A DNA stretch of 64,000 nucleotides from Kluyvera genomosp. 1 (GCF_001266615.1 NZ_LGHZ01000004.1:124001-188000); one strand, 5' to 3'. Positions 50,489 through 60,589 are shown, numbered from the stretch's first letter. Numbers and translations are program-made. Notes: generated from the sequence alone by a model not told the origin.

Positions 50489-51826
50489 ATGGCATTACAG
50501 GAAAAACTAATTGATTCTCTGGGGAGTTTCGCTACGAAATTCAACAGCTACCGCTATATTATGGCGATCAAACACGCCTTCATTACCCTGATGCCAGTGA
50601 TCATTGTTGGGGCATTTTCGGTACTGATTTCCAATATGGTGCTGGATCCCAAAAACGGTCTTGCCAGCTTCCAGTCACTGTCGTTTCTGGCCACGCTCAA
50701 ACCGATTACCAGCGCGCTAAACTATGCCACGCTTAACTTCCTTAATATCGGTGCGGTTTTCCTGATAGGCATTGAGCTCGGGCGTATCAATGGTATTAAG
50801 ACGCTGTTTCCCGGTCTGTTGGCAGTCATTTGCTTTATCTGCGTCACGCCGACGACCGTTGAAATGATGGTCGATGGGCAAATGCGCGAGGTGAAAGATG
50901 TTCTGCTACGCCAGTTCTCCGATACCCGCAGCCTGTTCCTCGGTATGTTTATCGCCATTTTATCGGTTGAAATCTACTGCTGGCTGGAGGCGCGAAAAGG
51001 CCTGAAGATCAAAATGCCGGACACGGTGCCACCCAACGTCGCAGCTTCGTTCTCGGCGCTGATTCCGGCGATTATCACCACCACGGCCATCGCCACTTTC
51101 GGCTTCGTTTTCCACCAGATAACCGGCATGTATCTCTACGATGCGGTGTATCAGGTTGTGCAGCAGCCGCTTGAACGGGTTATGCAGAGTTTGCCGGGCA
51201 TCTTGCTGTTGATGTTTGTCGCGCAGATCTTCTGGGTTATCGGTATTCACGGTAACCAGATGATCAAACCGATCCGTGAGCCCCTGCTGCTGGGGGCGAT
51301 CACCGTCAACATGAGCGCTTTTGAGCAGGGCAAAGAGGTGCCGAATATCATCACCATGCCGTTCTGGGATGTTTATATGAGCATCGGGGGATCCGGCCTG
51401 ACCATAGGTCTCTTAATCGCAGTCATGATCGCCACCAAACGCAAAGAGATGAAAGAGATCGCCAAACTTTCGATAGGACCGGGGATCTTTAACATCAACG
51501 AACCGGTAATCTTCGGTATGCCGATCATGCTTAATCCCATTCTCGCTATTCCTTTCATCATCACGCCGCTGGTAACTGGCAGTATCGGTTATTTTGCGAC
51601 GGTGACCGGTTTTGCGGGCAAAGCCGTGGTGATGGTGCCGTGGACTACGCCGCCGCTGATTAACGCCTGGCTGTCGACGGCCGGATCGATGGGGGCAGTG
51701 GTCACTCAGCTTATCTGTATTGTGGTTGCGGTGCTGATCTATCTGCCGTTCGTCAAAATTGCTTCCCGTCGCGCAGAGATCTCCGAGCGGTTGGCAGAGA
51801 AATCCCCCGCTACCGATACCCTGTGA
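50489..51826 (+). CDS. PTS EIIC, cellobiose/lichenan type
   Basis: This 445-residue membrane protein is of the lactose/cellobiose EIIC family. It has the helices and motifs FAFIT-type entry (IKHAFITLMPVIIVGAF), FWVIGIHGNQMIKPIREPLL, GPGIFNINEPVIFGMPIMLN and VPWTTPPLINAWLSTAGS. It forms the sugar channel of a beta-glucoside phosphotransferase. No EIIA or EIIB gene is present here, so it must borrow these from another locus. It is followed after 7 bp by the glucosidase gene. Confidence 0.92.
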   Translation: MALQEKLIDSLGSFATKFNSYRYIMAIKHAFITLMPVIIVGAFSVLISNMVLDPKNGLASFQSLSFLATLKPITSALNYATLNFLNIGAVFLIGIELGRINGIKTLFPGLLAVICFICVTPTTVEMMVDGQMREVKDVLLRQFSDTRSLFLGMFIAILSVEIYCWLEARKGLKIKMPDTVPPNVAASFSALIPAIITTTAIATFGFVFHQITGMYLYDAVYQVVQQPLERVMQSLPGILLLMFVAQIFWVIGIHGNQMIKPIREPLLLGAITVNMSAFEQGKEVPNIITMPFWDVYMSIGGSGLTIGLLIAVMIATKRKEMKEIAKLSIGPGIFNINEPVIFGMPIMLNPILAIPFIITPLVTGSIGYFATVTGFAGKAVVMVPWTTPPLINAWLSTAGSMGAVVTQLICIVVAVLIYLPFVKIASRRAEISERLAEKSPATDTL

Positions 51827-51833
51827 GGACGCT

Positions 51834-53261
51834 ATGAGCATAAAACGGATGACTATCCCACAGGACTTTATCCTGGGCGCGGCGGCTTCGGCCTGGCAAA
51901 CGGAAGGCTGGAGCGGCAAGAAAGAAGGCCAGGATTCATGGCCAGATCTTTGGTACAAGAACGATCGCCATGTCTGGCATAACGGCTATGGCCCGGCGAT
52001 TGCGACCGATTTTATCAACCGCTTCCGTGAAGATGTACAGCTGATGAAGCTGGCAGGTTTGACCCACTACCGTACCTCGATTAACTGGTCGCGCTTTCTG
52101 GTCGACTATGAAACGGTAACGGTAGATGAAGAATACGCAGCCTACTATGACCAACTGTTCGACGAGATGTTGGCTAACGGAATTGAGCCAATGATTTGCC
52201 TGGAACACTACGAGCTGCCGGGCTATCTGCTGGAGCAATACGGTGGCTGGGCCAGCAAAAAGGTGGTTGAGCTGTACATTCGCTATGTTGAACAGGTCTT
52301 TGCTCGCTACCACCATAAAGTGACGCGCTGGTTCACCTTTAATGAGCCGATTGTGGTGCAAACTCGCGTCTATCTTGATGCGCTGCGCTGGCCGTATGAA
52401 CAAAATACCGCGACCTGGATGCAATGGAACCACCACAAAGTGTTGGCAACGGCCAAAGTGGTTCAACTGTTCCGCGCGAAAGGTTATCGGGGCACGGTGG
52501 GCTGTATTCTCAATCCGGAAGTGACCTATCCGCGTTCTAGCGCCGCGCACGACAGGCGTGCTGCGGAGATTTACGACCTGTTCTATAACCGTGTTTTCCT
52601 CGATCCTTTCGTACACGGTGCCTATCCGCAGGAGCTATTCACGCTGCTGGAGAAACACGGCGTGGCCTGGGACTACAGCGCCGAAGAATTGGCGATCATC
52701 CGCGATAACACTGTCGATGAGTTGGGGATTAATCTTTACTATCCGCACCGGGTAAAAGCGCCATCGCGAGCGTGGCATCCCGACACGCCGTTCCACCCGG
52801 CCTGGTACTACGAGCCCTTCGAACTTCCCGGCAGGAAGATGAATAACTCCCGCGGCTGGGAGATTTATCCACGCATTGTTTACGATATGGCGATGCGGAT
52901 AAAGAACGACTACCGCAATATTCCGTGGTTTGTTGCCGAAAGCGGAATGGGCGTGGAGAACGAAGGTCAGTTCCGTAACGCCGACGGCGTGATTGCCGAT
53001 GATTATCGAATTCGTTTTATCAGCGAGCATTTATGGCAAACGTTGCGGGCGCGGGAAGATGGCGCTAACTGCCATGGCTATATGTTGTGGGCCTTTACCG
53101 ACAACGTCTCGCCGATGAATGCGTTTAAAAATCGCTACGGGCTGATTGAGATTGATCTGCAAAATGACCGCGCGCGCCGTCCTAAAGCCTCAGCCAACTG
53201 GTTCCGCCAGCTGCGCGAAAGCCGCGAACTGACTGTGGATATCGATGATGAGTGGCGCTAA
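51834..53261 (+). CDS. GH1 beta-glucosidase/6-phospho-beta-glucosidase
   Basis: This 475-residue (beta/alpha)8 enzyme has the acid/base Glu171 in TFNEP and the nucleophile Glu369 in AESGMG, where the family usually has TENG. The N-terminal FILGAAASAWQTEG also fits. With the PTS EIIC next to it, the natural substrate is likely a 6-phospho-beta-glucoside. GAGGAC precedes the ATG at 51834, which lies 7 bp after the EIIC stop; the frame is open further upstream inside EIIC but that part is ignored. Confidence 0.9.
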   Translation: MSIKRMTIPQDFILGAAASAWQTEGWSGKKEGQDSWPDLWYKNDRHVWHNGYGPAIATDFINRFREDVQLMKLAGLTHYRTSINWSRFLVDYETVTVDEEYAAYYDQLFDEMLANGIEPMICLEHYELPGYLLEQYGGWASKKVVELYIRYVEQVFARYHHKVTRWFTFNEPIVVQTRVYLDALRWPYEQNTATWMQWNHHKVLATAKVVQLFRAKGYRGTVGCILNPEVTYPRSSAAHDRRAAEIYDLFYNRVFLDPFVHGAYPQELFTLLEKHGVAWDYSAEELAIIRDNTVDELGINLYYPHRVKAPSRAWHPDTPFHPAWYYEPFELPGRKMNNSRGWEIYPRIVYDMAMRIKNDYRNIPWFVAESGMGVENEGQFRNADGVIADDYRIRFISEHLWQTLRAREDGANCHGYMLWAFTDNVSPMNAFKNRYGLIEIDLQNDRARRPKASANWFRQLRESRELTVDIDDEWR

Positions 53262-53308
53262 ATTTTGCTAAGATAGCGGCGGAATAAGCTTAACGTACAG
53301 GTGATATC

Positions 53309-54082
53309 GTGGAGAAGGCAACCGTCCCGCCGGAAAAGAAGCCGTATCAGGAGATTGGCGAAGATTTGCGCGCTCAGATAATGCAGGGGCGCTATCCCGT
53401 CGGGTCACGCCTGCCACCGGAGCGCAATATCGCTGAAACTTATGGCGTCAGCCGAACTATCGTGCGTGAAGCTTTGCTGATGCTGGAACTGCAGGGCACG
53501 GTCGATATTCGTCAGGGCTCCGGCGTTTACGTCATGCGTGTCCCGCAGGAGGATGATGGCGAAGAAGAGCAGATGCTCAGCAGCGACGTCGGGCCGTTTG
53601 AAATTTTGCAGGCGCGACAGCTGCTGGAAAGCAACATCGCGGCCTTTGCCGCCAAAATGGCGACCCGTGCGGATATCGATAACCTCAAGCAGATTATCGA
53701 ACGGGAGCAGCGTGCGATCGCCATGAATGATACCAGCCAGGACAACAGCCGCCTGTTCCATCTAGTGCTAGCTGGGGCGACGCAAAACCAGATGTTGCTG
53801 GCGACCATCGAACGCGTCTGGCTGCAGATGGACAGCAGCCCGCTGTGGCAGCAGTTTAATGTGCATATCGCCAGTCGCGCCTATCGCCTGAAATGGCTTG
53901 GTGACCGGCAAACCATTCTTGCTGCGCTACGCCGTCGAGATGTGATGGGGGCCTGGCAGGCGACGTGGCAGCATCTGGAAAATGTCAAAAATAGCCTGTT
54001 GGAGCTTTCCGACGAAGATGCGCCGGATTTCGACGGCTATCTGTTTGAGTCGGTGCCTATCTTCCAGGGAAAACAGCTGTGA
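53309..54082 (+). CDS. GntR/FadR-type regulator (UxuR/ExuR-like)
   Basis: This 257-residue protein has a GntR winged helix (YPVGSRLPPERNIAETYGVS, RTIVREALLMLELQG) and an FCD sensor domain. The phrase GPFEILQARQLLESNIAAFA and the tail WQHLENVKNSLLE match the UxuR/ExuR hexuronate regulators closely. It starts at GTG 53309. It follows the glucosidase gene by 47 bp, so it may be in the same operon. A hexuronate or glucuronide ligand is possible. Its target is not evident here. Confidence 0.87.
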   Translation: MEKATVPPEKKPYQEIGEDLRAQIMQGRYPVGSRLPPERNIAETYGVSRTIVREALLMLELQGTVDIRQGSGVYVMRVPQEDDGEEEQMLSSDVGPFEILQARQLLESNIAAFAAKMATRADIDNLKQIIEREQRAIAMNDTSQDNSRLFHLVLAGATQNQMLLATIERVWLQMDSSPLWQQFNVHIASRAYRLKWLGDRQTILAALRRRDVMGAWQATWQHLENVKNSLLELSDEDAPDFDGYLFESVPIFQGKQL

Positions 54083-54555
54083 TTATCCAGCCGCTCTACG
54101 CTGCTCCGCAGCATGCGGGACAAGTCAGCCGCTGGCTGTGGCAGGAATTTGGTGAAGGGCTATCGGCCACGTTTTTTGCAAGTATCATTCATCACAGCAT
54201 GACGCCAGACGCGCTGCCGATAACGTTTGTGGCGACCGAGGGTGACAGGCTGCTGGGGACGGTAGGGCTTTGGCGCTGTGATCTCATTACCCGTCAGGAT
54301 CTGTGGCCGTGGATGGCGGCGCTCTATGTCGATGAATCCGCGCGCGGGCGTGGTTTAGCCGGCGAGTTACAGCTGCACGTCAAAGAATATGCCCAAGGGC
54401 TGGGCTTTGATGCGCTGTATCTCTATTCGGCCTGTCGTGATTTTTATGAGCGATTTGGCTGGCAGTATATCGGTGATGGCCTGGATTACCCGGACACCAC
54501 CGTGCATCTGTATCGTTACGATTTTGGCGTATCGGCTGGCGTAATCACTGAATGA
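54079..54555 (+). CDS. GNAT-family N-acetyltransferase
   Basis: This 158-residue protein has an acetyl-CoA loop RGRGLAGELQLHVKEYA (about residues 97-112) and a C-terminal YSACRDFYERFGWQYIGDG. It starts at a GTG overlapping the GntR stop by 4 bp, so the two are translationally coupled. Its 3' end overlaps the convergent galR gene by 40 bp. Substrate unknown. Confidence 0.87.
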   Translation: MIIQPLYAAPQHAGQVSRWLWQEFGEGLSATFFASIIHHSMTPDALPITFVATEGDRLLGTVGLWRCDLITRQDLWPWMAALYVDESARGRGLAGELQLHVKEYAQGLGFDALYLYSACRDFYERFGWQYIGDGLDYPDTTVHLYRYDFGVSAGVITE

Positions 54556-55532
54556 CGGCGCACCAGCGTTGGGCTAAACAGGTGAGTAATATCCGGTAGA
54601 GGGCGTTTTTCCGCCAGTGCCAGCGCCAACTCAGCCGCCTGAGTTGCCATAGTGACAATCGGGTAGCGAATGGTGGTTAAACGCGGACGCACATAGCGCG
54701 ACACCAGTACGTCATCAAACCCCATCAGCGAAATTTCCTGCGGTACATCAATGCCATTATCATTGAGCACGCCCATGGCCCCTGCTGCCATCGAATCGTT
54801 ATAGCAGGCTACTGCGGTAAACTGTTTACCGCGGCCCAGCAGTTCGGTCATCGCCAGTTCGCCGCCGCTCTCGTCCGGTTCAGCAAAAGTCACCAATCGG
54901 TCGTTACACGGTAGACCGTGTTCTCTTAACGCATCGTAATAGCCCTGCAGGCGGTCTTCCGCATCTGAAATCGCGTGGTTAGAGCAAATATAGCCGATAC
55001 GGGTATGCCCTTGTTGAATCAGGTGACGAGTCGCTAGCCAGGCGCCGTAGCGGTCATCCAGCGCCACGCAGCGTTTTTCAAAACCGGGCAGAATGCGGTT
55101 GATTAACACCATGCCGGGGATTTGCTTCATCAACCCGGCCAGTTCGGCATCGGGAATAAGCTTGGCGTGGACGACGAGCGCCGCGCAGCGATGGCGGATC
55201 AGTTGTTCAATGGCCTGACGCTCTTTCTCTTCATTATGGTAGCCGTTGCCAATCAGCAGGAAATTGCCGGTGTTATAGGCGACTTGCTCCACGGCTTTCA
55301 CCATGGCGCCAAAAAAAGGATCGGATACATCACCCACCACCAAACCTACGGTTTCCGTTGACTGCTGCGCCAGCGCGCGTGCGTTAGCATTAGGATGGTA
55401 GTTCAATGACTCCATGGCAGAGTTGACGGCCTGACGTGAAGCATCGCTGGCTTTGGGGGAGTTGTTGATGACGCGAGATACGGTTGCGACGGAAACGCCT
55501 GCAAGCCGTGCCACATCCTTTATTGTCGCCAT
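54516..55532 (-). CDS. galR: Galactose operon repressor GalR
   Basis: This 338-residue LacI-family protein has MATIKDVARLAGVSVATVSR and the sensor domain motifs CYNDSMAAGAMGVLND and SLMGFDDVLVSRY. It matches E. coli GalR and lies between lysA and the omr/aas region as there. It represses the gal genes in the absence of galactose. The tail overlaps the convergent GNAT gene by 40 bp. A GalR-type operator precedes it. Confidence 0.94.
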   Translation of the reverse strand: MATIKDVARLAGVSVATVSRVINNSPKASDASRQAVNSAMESLNYHPNANARALAQQSTETVGLVVGDVSDPFFGAMVKAVEQVAYNTGNFLLIGNGYHNEEKERQAIEQLIRHRCAALVVHAKLIPDAELAGLMKQIPGMVLINRILPGFEKRCVALDDRYGAWLATRHLIQQGHTRIGYICSNHAISDAEDRLQGYYDALREHGLPCNDRLVTFAEPDESGGELAMTELLGRGKQFTAVACYNDSMAAGAMGVLNDNGIDVPQEISLMGFDDVLVSRYVRPRLTTIRYPIVTMATQAAELALALAEKRPLPDITHLFSPTLVRRHSVITPADTPKS

Positions 55533-55556
55533 AATATGCCTTCATGTTCTTTCGGT

Positions 55557-55573
55557 GGGTAAACGTTTACACC
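55557..55573 (-). promoter_or_regulatory. GalR-type operator upstream of galR
   Basis: GTAAACGTTTAC (55559-55570) is a perfect 12-bp palindrome within the GTGNAANCGNTTNCAC pattern, 25 bp ahead of the galR start. It fits autoregulation by GalR/GalS. Confidence 0.8.
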
Positions 55574-55780
55574 ATAACAGTGTTACGGAAATCCCTGTTG
55601 TATTCAAGGATGACTCTGTGGGGAAATGCACAATATTGAGGCGTCGGTGACGTTTTTTTAGTGCGTTACACTGCGGTTATGCAAGCAAAAGGGAATATTC
55701 AAATGTTTGCTTACACTTTGCGAAACGCTGTTGCGAATGTCTGCTGGAGCACCTGGGATGCGAATTGATAATCTGACTCT
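55571..55780 (+). promoter_or_regulatory. omrB promoter region
   Basis: The roughly 200 bp ahead of omrB contain GCTTACACTTTGCGAAACGC (about 55709-55728), which is like OmpR-box pairs. In E. coli, omrA and omrB are activated by EnvZ/OmpR. The site call is by pattern only. No protein gene is present. Confidence 0.45.
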
Positions 55781-55864
55781 CCCAGAGGTATTGATAGGTG
55801 AAGTCGGCCCTAAAGGTTGATCACTTGATTACACCAACCTGCGCAGATGCGCAGGTTTTTTTTT
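55781..55864 (+). ncRNA. omrB: OmrB small RNA
   Basis: The RNA starts CCCAGAGGTATTGATAGGTG, the conserved seed of OmrA/OmrB. It ends in the terminator stem CCTGCGC-AGAT-GCGCAGG plus a long T-tract, giving about 82 nt, the E. coli OmrB size. It is next to galR as omrB is in E. coli. It acts with Hfq to repress ompT, cirA, fecA, csgD and ompR mRNAs. The middle part differs from the E. coli version, as is usual. Confidence 0.92.
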
Positions 55865-55979
55865 ACCCGTCTCTCGTCCTGTAACAGTTCTCGATAATCG
55901 CAATACCTCGTTGCACTTACGCTCACTCTCTTGCGCTTTTTCGCTGGTTGCCCGCGGCGCTGAAAGAGACAATTGTGGT

Positions 55980-56069
55980 CCCAGAGGTATTGATTGGTGA
56001 ATGTTTTAATGTGTGCTTTGCACACGCCATCACTTACACCGACCTGCGCAGATGCGCAGGTTTTTTTTT
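55980..56069 (+). ncRNA. omrA: OmrA small RNA
   Basis: The RNA begins CCCAGAGGTATTGATTGGTG and ends in the same CCTGCGC-AGAT-GCGCAGG terminator with nine Ts, about 88 nt, the OmrA size. A middle hairpin GTGTGC-TTT-GCACAC differs from OmrB. It lies next to aas as in E. coli. The seed and the terminator are shared with OmrB, so the two arose by duplication. Confidence 0.92.
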
Positions 56070-56150
56070 GCCTCCGCCGGCCCGTTTGCTGCATTTCCCC
56101 AGTTTTCTCGTGTACCCTGAAATGACAAAACGACGACAAATGGAGTTGAT

Positions 56151-58310
56151 ATGCTTCTGGGGTTCTTTCGACAGATTTTTAAGGTGTTATTCCGTGTAAG
56201 GATGACCGGCAACACCGACTCGCTTCGTCAGCCAAAAGTGCTGATCACGCCTAATCACGTTTCATTCCTTGATGGCGTCCTACTGGCGCTGTTTCTCCCT
56301 GTTCGCCCCGTGTTTGCCGTTTACAGCTCGATTTCTGAAAAATGGTTTATGCGCTGGCTAGCACCAATTATCGATTTTGTGCCGCTTGATCCGACAAAAC
56401 CGATGTCAATCAAACACCTGGTTCGCTTGATTGAGAAGGGCCGTCCAGTGGTGATTTTCCCCGAAGGGCGCATTTCGGTTTCCGGCTCGTTGATGAAAAT
56501 TTATGACGGCGCGGCCTTTGTGGCGGCGAAGTCCGGGGCCACGATTATCCCGGTGCGTATCGAAGGGGCGGAGCTGACCTATTTCAGTCGTCTGAAAGGG
56601 CTGGTAAAACGCCGGTTATTCCCCCGCATCCAACTGCACCTGTTACCGCCTACGACGCTGCCGATGCCGGAAGCGCCGCGTGCCCGTGACCGCCGTAAGA
56701 TTGCCGGTGAGATGCTGCATCAAATTATGATGGAAGCGCGGATGGCGGTGCGTCCGCGCGAAACGCTGTATGAATCGCTGCTGTCGGCAATGCGTCGTTA
56801 CGGCGAGAAAAAAACGTGCATAGAAGACATTAACTTCCAGCCGGACAACTATCGAAAATTACTGACTAAAACGCTGTTTGTGGCGCGAATTCTGGAAAAA
56901 TACAGCCAGAAGGGCGAAAAGATCGGTTTAATGCTGCCCAATGCTGGTATCAGTGCAGCGGTGATTTTTGGTGCCATTGCTCGCGGGCGCATCCCGGCAA
57001 TGATGAACTACACGGCTGGCGTGAAAGGGCTCACCAGCGCTATCACTGCGGCGCAGATTGGCACCATTTTCACCTCCCGTACCTTCCTTGATAAAGGCAA
57101 ACTCTGGTATCTGACCGAGCAGTTGACCCAGGTGCGCTGGGTATTCCTCGAAGATTTAAAAGGCGACGTGACCACCGCCGATAAGCTGTGGATTTTCTCC
57201 CGCGTGCTGATGCCGCATCTGGCGCAGGTCGCTCAGAAACCGGAAGACCCGGCGATTGTGCTCTTTACCTCCGGCTCAGAAGGCCATCCAAAAGGCGTCG
57301 TACACAGCCATAAAAGTATTCTGGCCAACGTCGAGCAGATTAAAACCATCGCCGACTTCACCGCCAACGACCGCTTTATGTCGGCACTGCCGCTGTTCCA
57401 TTCATTTGGGCTGACGGTCGGGCTGTTCACCCCGTTATTGACCGGCGCGGAAGTGTTTCTCTATCCAAGCCCGCTGCATTATCGCGTCGTGCCGGAGCTG
57501 GTCTATGACCGTAACTGCACCGTCCTGTTTGGTACGTCAACGTTCCTGGGTAACTATGCTCGCTTCGCCAACCCGTACGATTTCTATCGTCTACGCTATG
57601 TGGTGGCCGGGGCGGAAAAGCTCCAGCAGAGTACGAAAGAGCTGTGGCAGGACAAATTTGGCCTGCGCATTCTGGAAGGCTACGGCGTGACGGAATGTGC
57701 GCCGGTGGTCTCCATTAACGTGCCGATGGCGGCGAAACCGGGCACGGTCGGCCGTATTCTGCCGGGGATGGATGCAAGGCTTCTGGAAATTCCAGGTATC
57801 GAGAAGGGCGGACGCCTGCAGGTGAAAGGGCCGAACGTGATGTCAGGCTATCTGCGCGTTGAAAACCCAGGCGTGCTGGAAGTGCCGACGGCGGAAAATC
57901 AGCACGGAGAGTTGGAAACTGGCTGGTATGACACCGGCGATATCGTGGCTTTTGACGCGCAGGGGTTTGTGCAAATTCAAGGCCGTGCCAAACGTTTCGC
58001 CAAAATCGCCGGCGAGATGGTTTCGCTGGAGATGGTTGAGCTGATGGCGCTAGGCGTATCGCCGGATAAAATGCACGGCACGGCGGTGAAAACGGATGCC
58101 AGCAAAGGCGAGGCGCTGGTGCTATTTACCACCGATAATGAACTGACCCGCGAGAGGCTTCTGCAGTATGCCCGGGCAAACGGCGTACCTGAGCTGGCGG
58201 TTCCTCGCGATATCCGCTATCTGAAACAGCTGCCTCTTTTGGGCAGCGGTAAACCGGATTTCGTTACCCTTAAAAGTATGGTTGCAGAGACGGAACACCC
58301 GAATGAGTGA
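56151..58310 (+). CDS. aas: Bifunctional 2-acyl-GPE acyltransferase/acyl-ACP synthetase
   Basis: This 719-residue protein has an N-terminal acyltransferase domain (NHVSFLDG, His36 and Asp41; FPEGRIS) and a C-terminal AMP-binding domain ([35 protein letters not shown]). It re-acylates lysophosphatidylethanolamine in the inner membrane. It matches E. coli Aas. GGAG precedes the ATG. It overlaps lplT by 8 bp. Confidence 0.97.
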   Translation: MLLGFFRQIFKVLFRVRMTGNTDSLRQPKVLITPNHVSFLDGVLLALFLPVRPVFAVYSSISEKWFMRWLAPIIDFVPLDPTKPMSIKHLVRLIEKGRPVVIFPEGRISVSGSLMKIYDGAAFVAAKSGATIIPVRIEGAELTYFSRLKGLVKRRLFPRIQLHLLPPTTLPMPEAPRARDRRKIAGEMLHQIMMEARMAVRPRETLYESLLSAMRRYGEKKTCIEDINFQPDNYRKLLTKTLFVARILEKYSQKGEKIGLMLPNAGISAAVIFGAIARGRIPAMMNYTAGVKGLTSAITAAQIGTIFTSRTFLDKGKLWYLTEQLTQVRWVFLEDLKGDVTTADKLWIFSRVLMPHLAQVAQKPEDPAIVLFTSGSEGHPKGVVHSHKSILANVEQIKTIADFTANDRFMSALPLFHSFGLTVGLFTPLLTGAEVFLYPSPLHYRVVPELVYDRNCTVLFGTSTFLGNYARFANPYDFYRLRYVVAGAEKLQQSTKELWQDKFGLRILEGYGVTECAPVVSINVPMAAKPGTVGRILPGMDARLLEIPGIEKGGRLQVKGPNVMSGYLRVENPGVLEVPTAENQHGELETGWYDTGDIVAFDAQGFVQIQGRAKRFAKIAGEMVSLEMVELMALGVSPDKMHGTAVKTDASKGEALVLFTTDNELTRERLLQYARANGVPELAVPRDIRYLKQLPLLGSGKPDFVTLKSMVAETEHPNE

Positions 58311-59496
58311 GTCAGTACACACTAACCCATCTATTTGGTCGAAAGGCATGATGGCGGTTATTTTTGCCCAGTTCCTCTCGGCTTTTGGCGACAACGCGCT
58401 GCTGTTTGCGACTTTAGCGCTGATGAAGCTGCAGTTCTACCCGGACTGGAGCCAGCCGGTGCTGCAGATGGTGTTTGTGGGTGCTTACATCATTTTTGCA
58501 CCGTTCGTCGGCCAGGTGGCGGACAGCTTTGGCAAGGGCCGGGTCATGATGTTTGCCAACGGCCTGAAGCTGGTGGGCGCAGCGACAATTTGCGTGGGGA
58601 TTAACCCGTTTGTCGGCTATACGCTGGTGGGGATTGGCGCAGCTGCCTATTCCCCGGCGAAATACGGCATTTTGGGGGAAATCACCACCGGCGATAAGCT
58701 GGTCAAGGCCAACGGCCTGATGGAGGCCTCGACGATTGCAGCGATTCTACTGGGCTCGGTGGCTGGCGGGATTGTTGCTGACATGAGCGTGGTGGGCGCG
58801 CTGGCGCTTTGCGCTATCGTGTACGGTGGCGCAGTGGTGGCGAATATCTTTATTCCCAAGCTGCCTGCGGCACGCCCTGGGCAGTCCTGGCGTTTTCGTC
58901 CAATGACCGCCAGTTTTTTCAACGCCTGCAACGAGCTGTGGAACAACAGTGAAACGCGGTTCTCACTGCTTGGCACCAGCCTGTTCTGGGGCGCAGGCGT
59001 GACCCTGCGTTTCCTGCTGGTGCTGTGGGTGCCGCTGGTGCTGGGATTAACCGATAACGCCACGCCAACCTATCTCAATGCCATGGTTGCCGTCGGGATT
59101 GTGGTGGGGGCTGGCGCCGCGGCGAAGCTAGTGACGCTGGAAACTGTGGCCCGCTGCATGCCTGCGGGCGTGCTCATTGGCGTAGTGGTGGCGATTTTTG
59201 CCCTACAACATGCCATTCTGCCGGCCTACGTTCTGCTGTTTATCATTGGTATCTGCGGTGGCTTCTTTATCGTGCCGCTCAATGCGCTGCTGCAGGATCG
59301 CGGTAAGCACACCGTGGGATCTGGTAACGCGATTGCGGTGCAGAATCTCGGCGAGAACAGCGCGATGCTGATTATGCTGGGATTGTATTCATTGGCGGTA
59401 GCGGTGGGCATTCCGGTGGTCGGCGTCGGCGTGGGCTTCGGGGTGCTGTTTGCGCTAGCCATTATTGTGCTGTGGCTGTGGGGAAAACGGCGCTAG
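58303..59496 (+). CDS. lplT: Lysophospholipid transporter LplT
   Basis: This 397-residue major-facilitator protein has 12 helices ([20 protein letters not shown] at the start, [16 protein letters not shown]). It flips lysophosphatidylethanolamine across the inner membrane for Aas. The ATG at 58303 overlaps the aas stop, and the length equals E. coli LplT, so the longer frame upstream is rejected. Confidence 0.96.
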   Translation: MSESVHTNPSIWSKGMMAVIFAQFLSAFGDNALLFATLALMKLQFYPDWSQPVLQMVFVGAYIIFAPFVGQVADSFGKGRVMMFANGLKLVGAATICVGINPFVGYTLVGIGAAAYSPAKYGILGEITTGDKLVKANGLMEASTIAAILLGSVAGGIVADMSVVGALALCAIVYGGAVVANIFIPKLPAARPGQSWRFRPMTASFFNACNELWNNSETRFSLLGTSLFWGAGVTLRFLLVLWVPLVLGLTDNATPTYLNAMVAVGIVVGAGAAAKLVTLETVARCMPAGVLIGVVVAIFALQHAILPAYVLLFIIGICGGFFIVPLNALLQDRGKHTVGSGNAIAVQNLGENSAMLIMLGLYSLAVAVGIPVVGVGVGFGVLFALAIIVLWLWGKRR

Positions 59497-59515
59497 CGGT
59501 TGTCGCCACAATAGA

Positions 59516-59544
59516 AAAACTCAGGGGCGCCATTGCGCCCCTGA
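59516..59544 (-). terminator. Terminator between lplT and tas
   Basis: Arms TCAGGGGCGC and GCGCCCCTGA with a 4-nt loop; on the minus strand the stem is followed by GTTTTTC, so it serves tas. Confidence 0.85.
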
Positions 59545-59548
59545 AACG

Positions 59549-60589
59549 TTACGGTGCCGGATAGGTATAAACCTGATGCACCGCTTCAATTTCCGCCAAT
59601 ACCTCTTCGCTTAGCTCCAGATGCAAACTCTCAACGTTGGTTTTGAGCTGCTCCATGGTGGTCGCCCCTAAAAGCGTGCTGGCGACAAACGGCTGACGAC
59701 GTACGAAAGACAGCGCCATCTGTGCCGGATCAAGGCTATGACGCTTGGCGATATCGACGTAGGCCGCGACCGCTTTTTGCGTCTGCTCACCACTGTAGCG
59801 GGTGAAACGGCTAAACAGCGTATTGCGGGCTCCGGCTGGCTTCGCGCCGTTGAGATATTTGCCGGTCAGCGTGCCGAACGCCAGACAGGAATAAGCCAGC
59901 AGCTCCACGCCTTCAAACTGGCTGACTTCCGCCAGCGCCACTTCGTAGCTGCGGTTCACCAGGCTGTACGGGTTCTGGATAGTGACAATGCGCGGCAGGT
60001 CGTGTTTGTCCGCCAGATGCAGATAGCGCATCACGCCAAATGCCGTTTCGTTTGAGACACCGATATAGCGAATTTTACCCGCGCGCTGGTACTCGGTGAG
60101 TGCTTCCAGCGTTTCCAGCAGTGAAACCACCGGCGCCGAATCGGCCCAGGCGTAGCCCAGCTTGCCAAAGCAGTTGGTTGGGCGCTGCGGCCAGTGCACC
60201 TGATACAGATCGAGATAGTCGGTCTGCAGACGCTTTAAGCTGTTGTTCAGCGCATCGCGAATGTTTTTACGGTCAAGCGCCTGATTAGGACGGATGCCGC
60301 TGTCGTTATTACGCGTCGGCCCGCTGACCTTTGAGGCAATCACCAGCTTTTCGCGGTTGCCGTGTTTGGCAAGCCAGTTACCAACGTAGGTTTCAGTCAG
60401 CCCCTGGGTTTCCGGGCGCGGCGGGACGGGGTACATTTCAGCGACATCAATCAGATTGATGCCCTGGCTTACGGCGTAATCAAGCTGTGCATGGGCGTCG
60501 GCTTCGCTATTCTGTTCACCAAACGTCATTGTGCCCAGCCCAAGAGTGCTTATCTCAAGCGAGCTGTGGGGGATACGGTGGTACTGCAT
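59549..60589 (-). CDS. tas: Tas, aldo/keto reductase-family protein
   Basis: This 346-residue aldo/keto reductase has LGLGTMTFGEQNSEADAHAQ, NLIDVAEMYPVP (catalytic Asp and Tyr), LVIASKVSGP (catalytic Lys) and YLDLYQVHWPQRP (His). It matches E. coli Tas, named for suppressing a tyrosine auxotroph in starved cells. The ATG at 60589 gives the E. coli length. The natural substrate is unknown. Confidence 0.95.
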   Translation of the reverse strand: MQYHRIPHSSLEISTLGLGTMTFGEQNSEADAHAQLDYAVSQGINLIDVAEMYPVPPRPETQGLTETYVGNWLAKHGNREKLVIASKVSGPTRNNDSGIRPNQALDRKNIRDALNNSLKRLQTDYLDLYQVHWPQRPTNCFGKLGYAWADSAPVVSLLETLEALTEYQRAGKIRYIGVSNETAFGVMRYLHLADKHDLPRIVTIQNPYSLVNRSYEVALAEVSQFEGVELLAYSCLAFGTLTGKYLNGAKPAGARNTLFSRFTRYSGEQTQKAVAAYVDIAKRHSLDPAQMALSFVRRQPFVASTLLGATTMEQLKTNVESLHLELSEEVLAEIEAVHQVYTYPAP

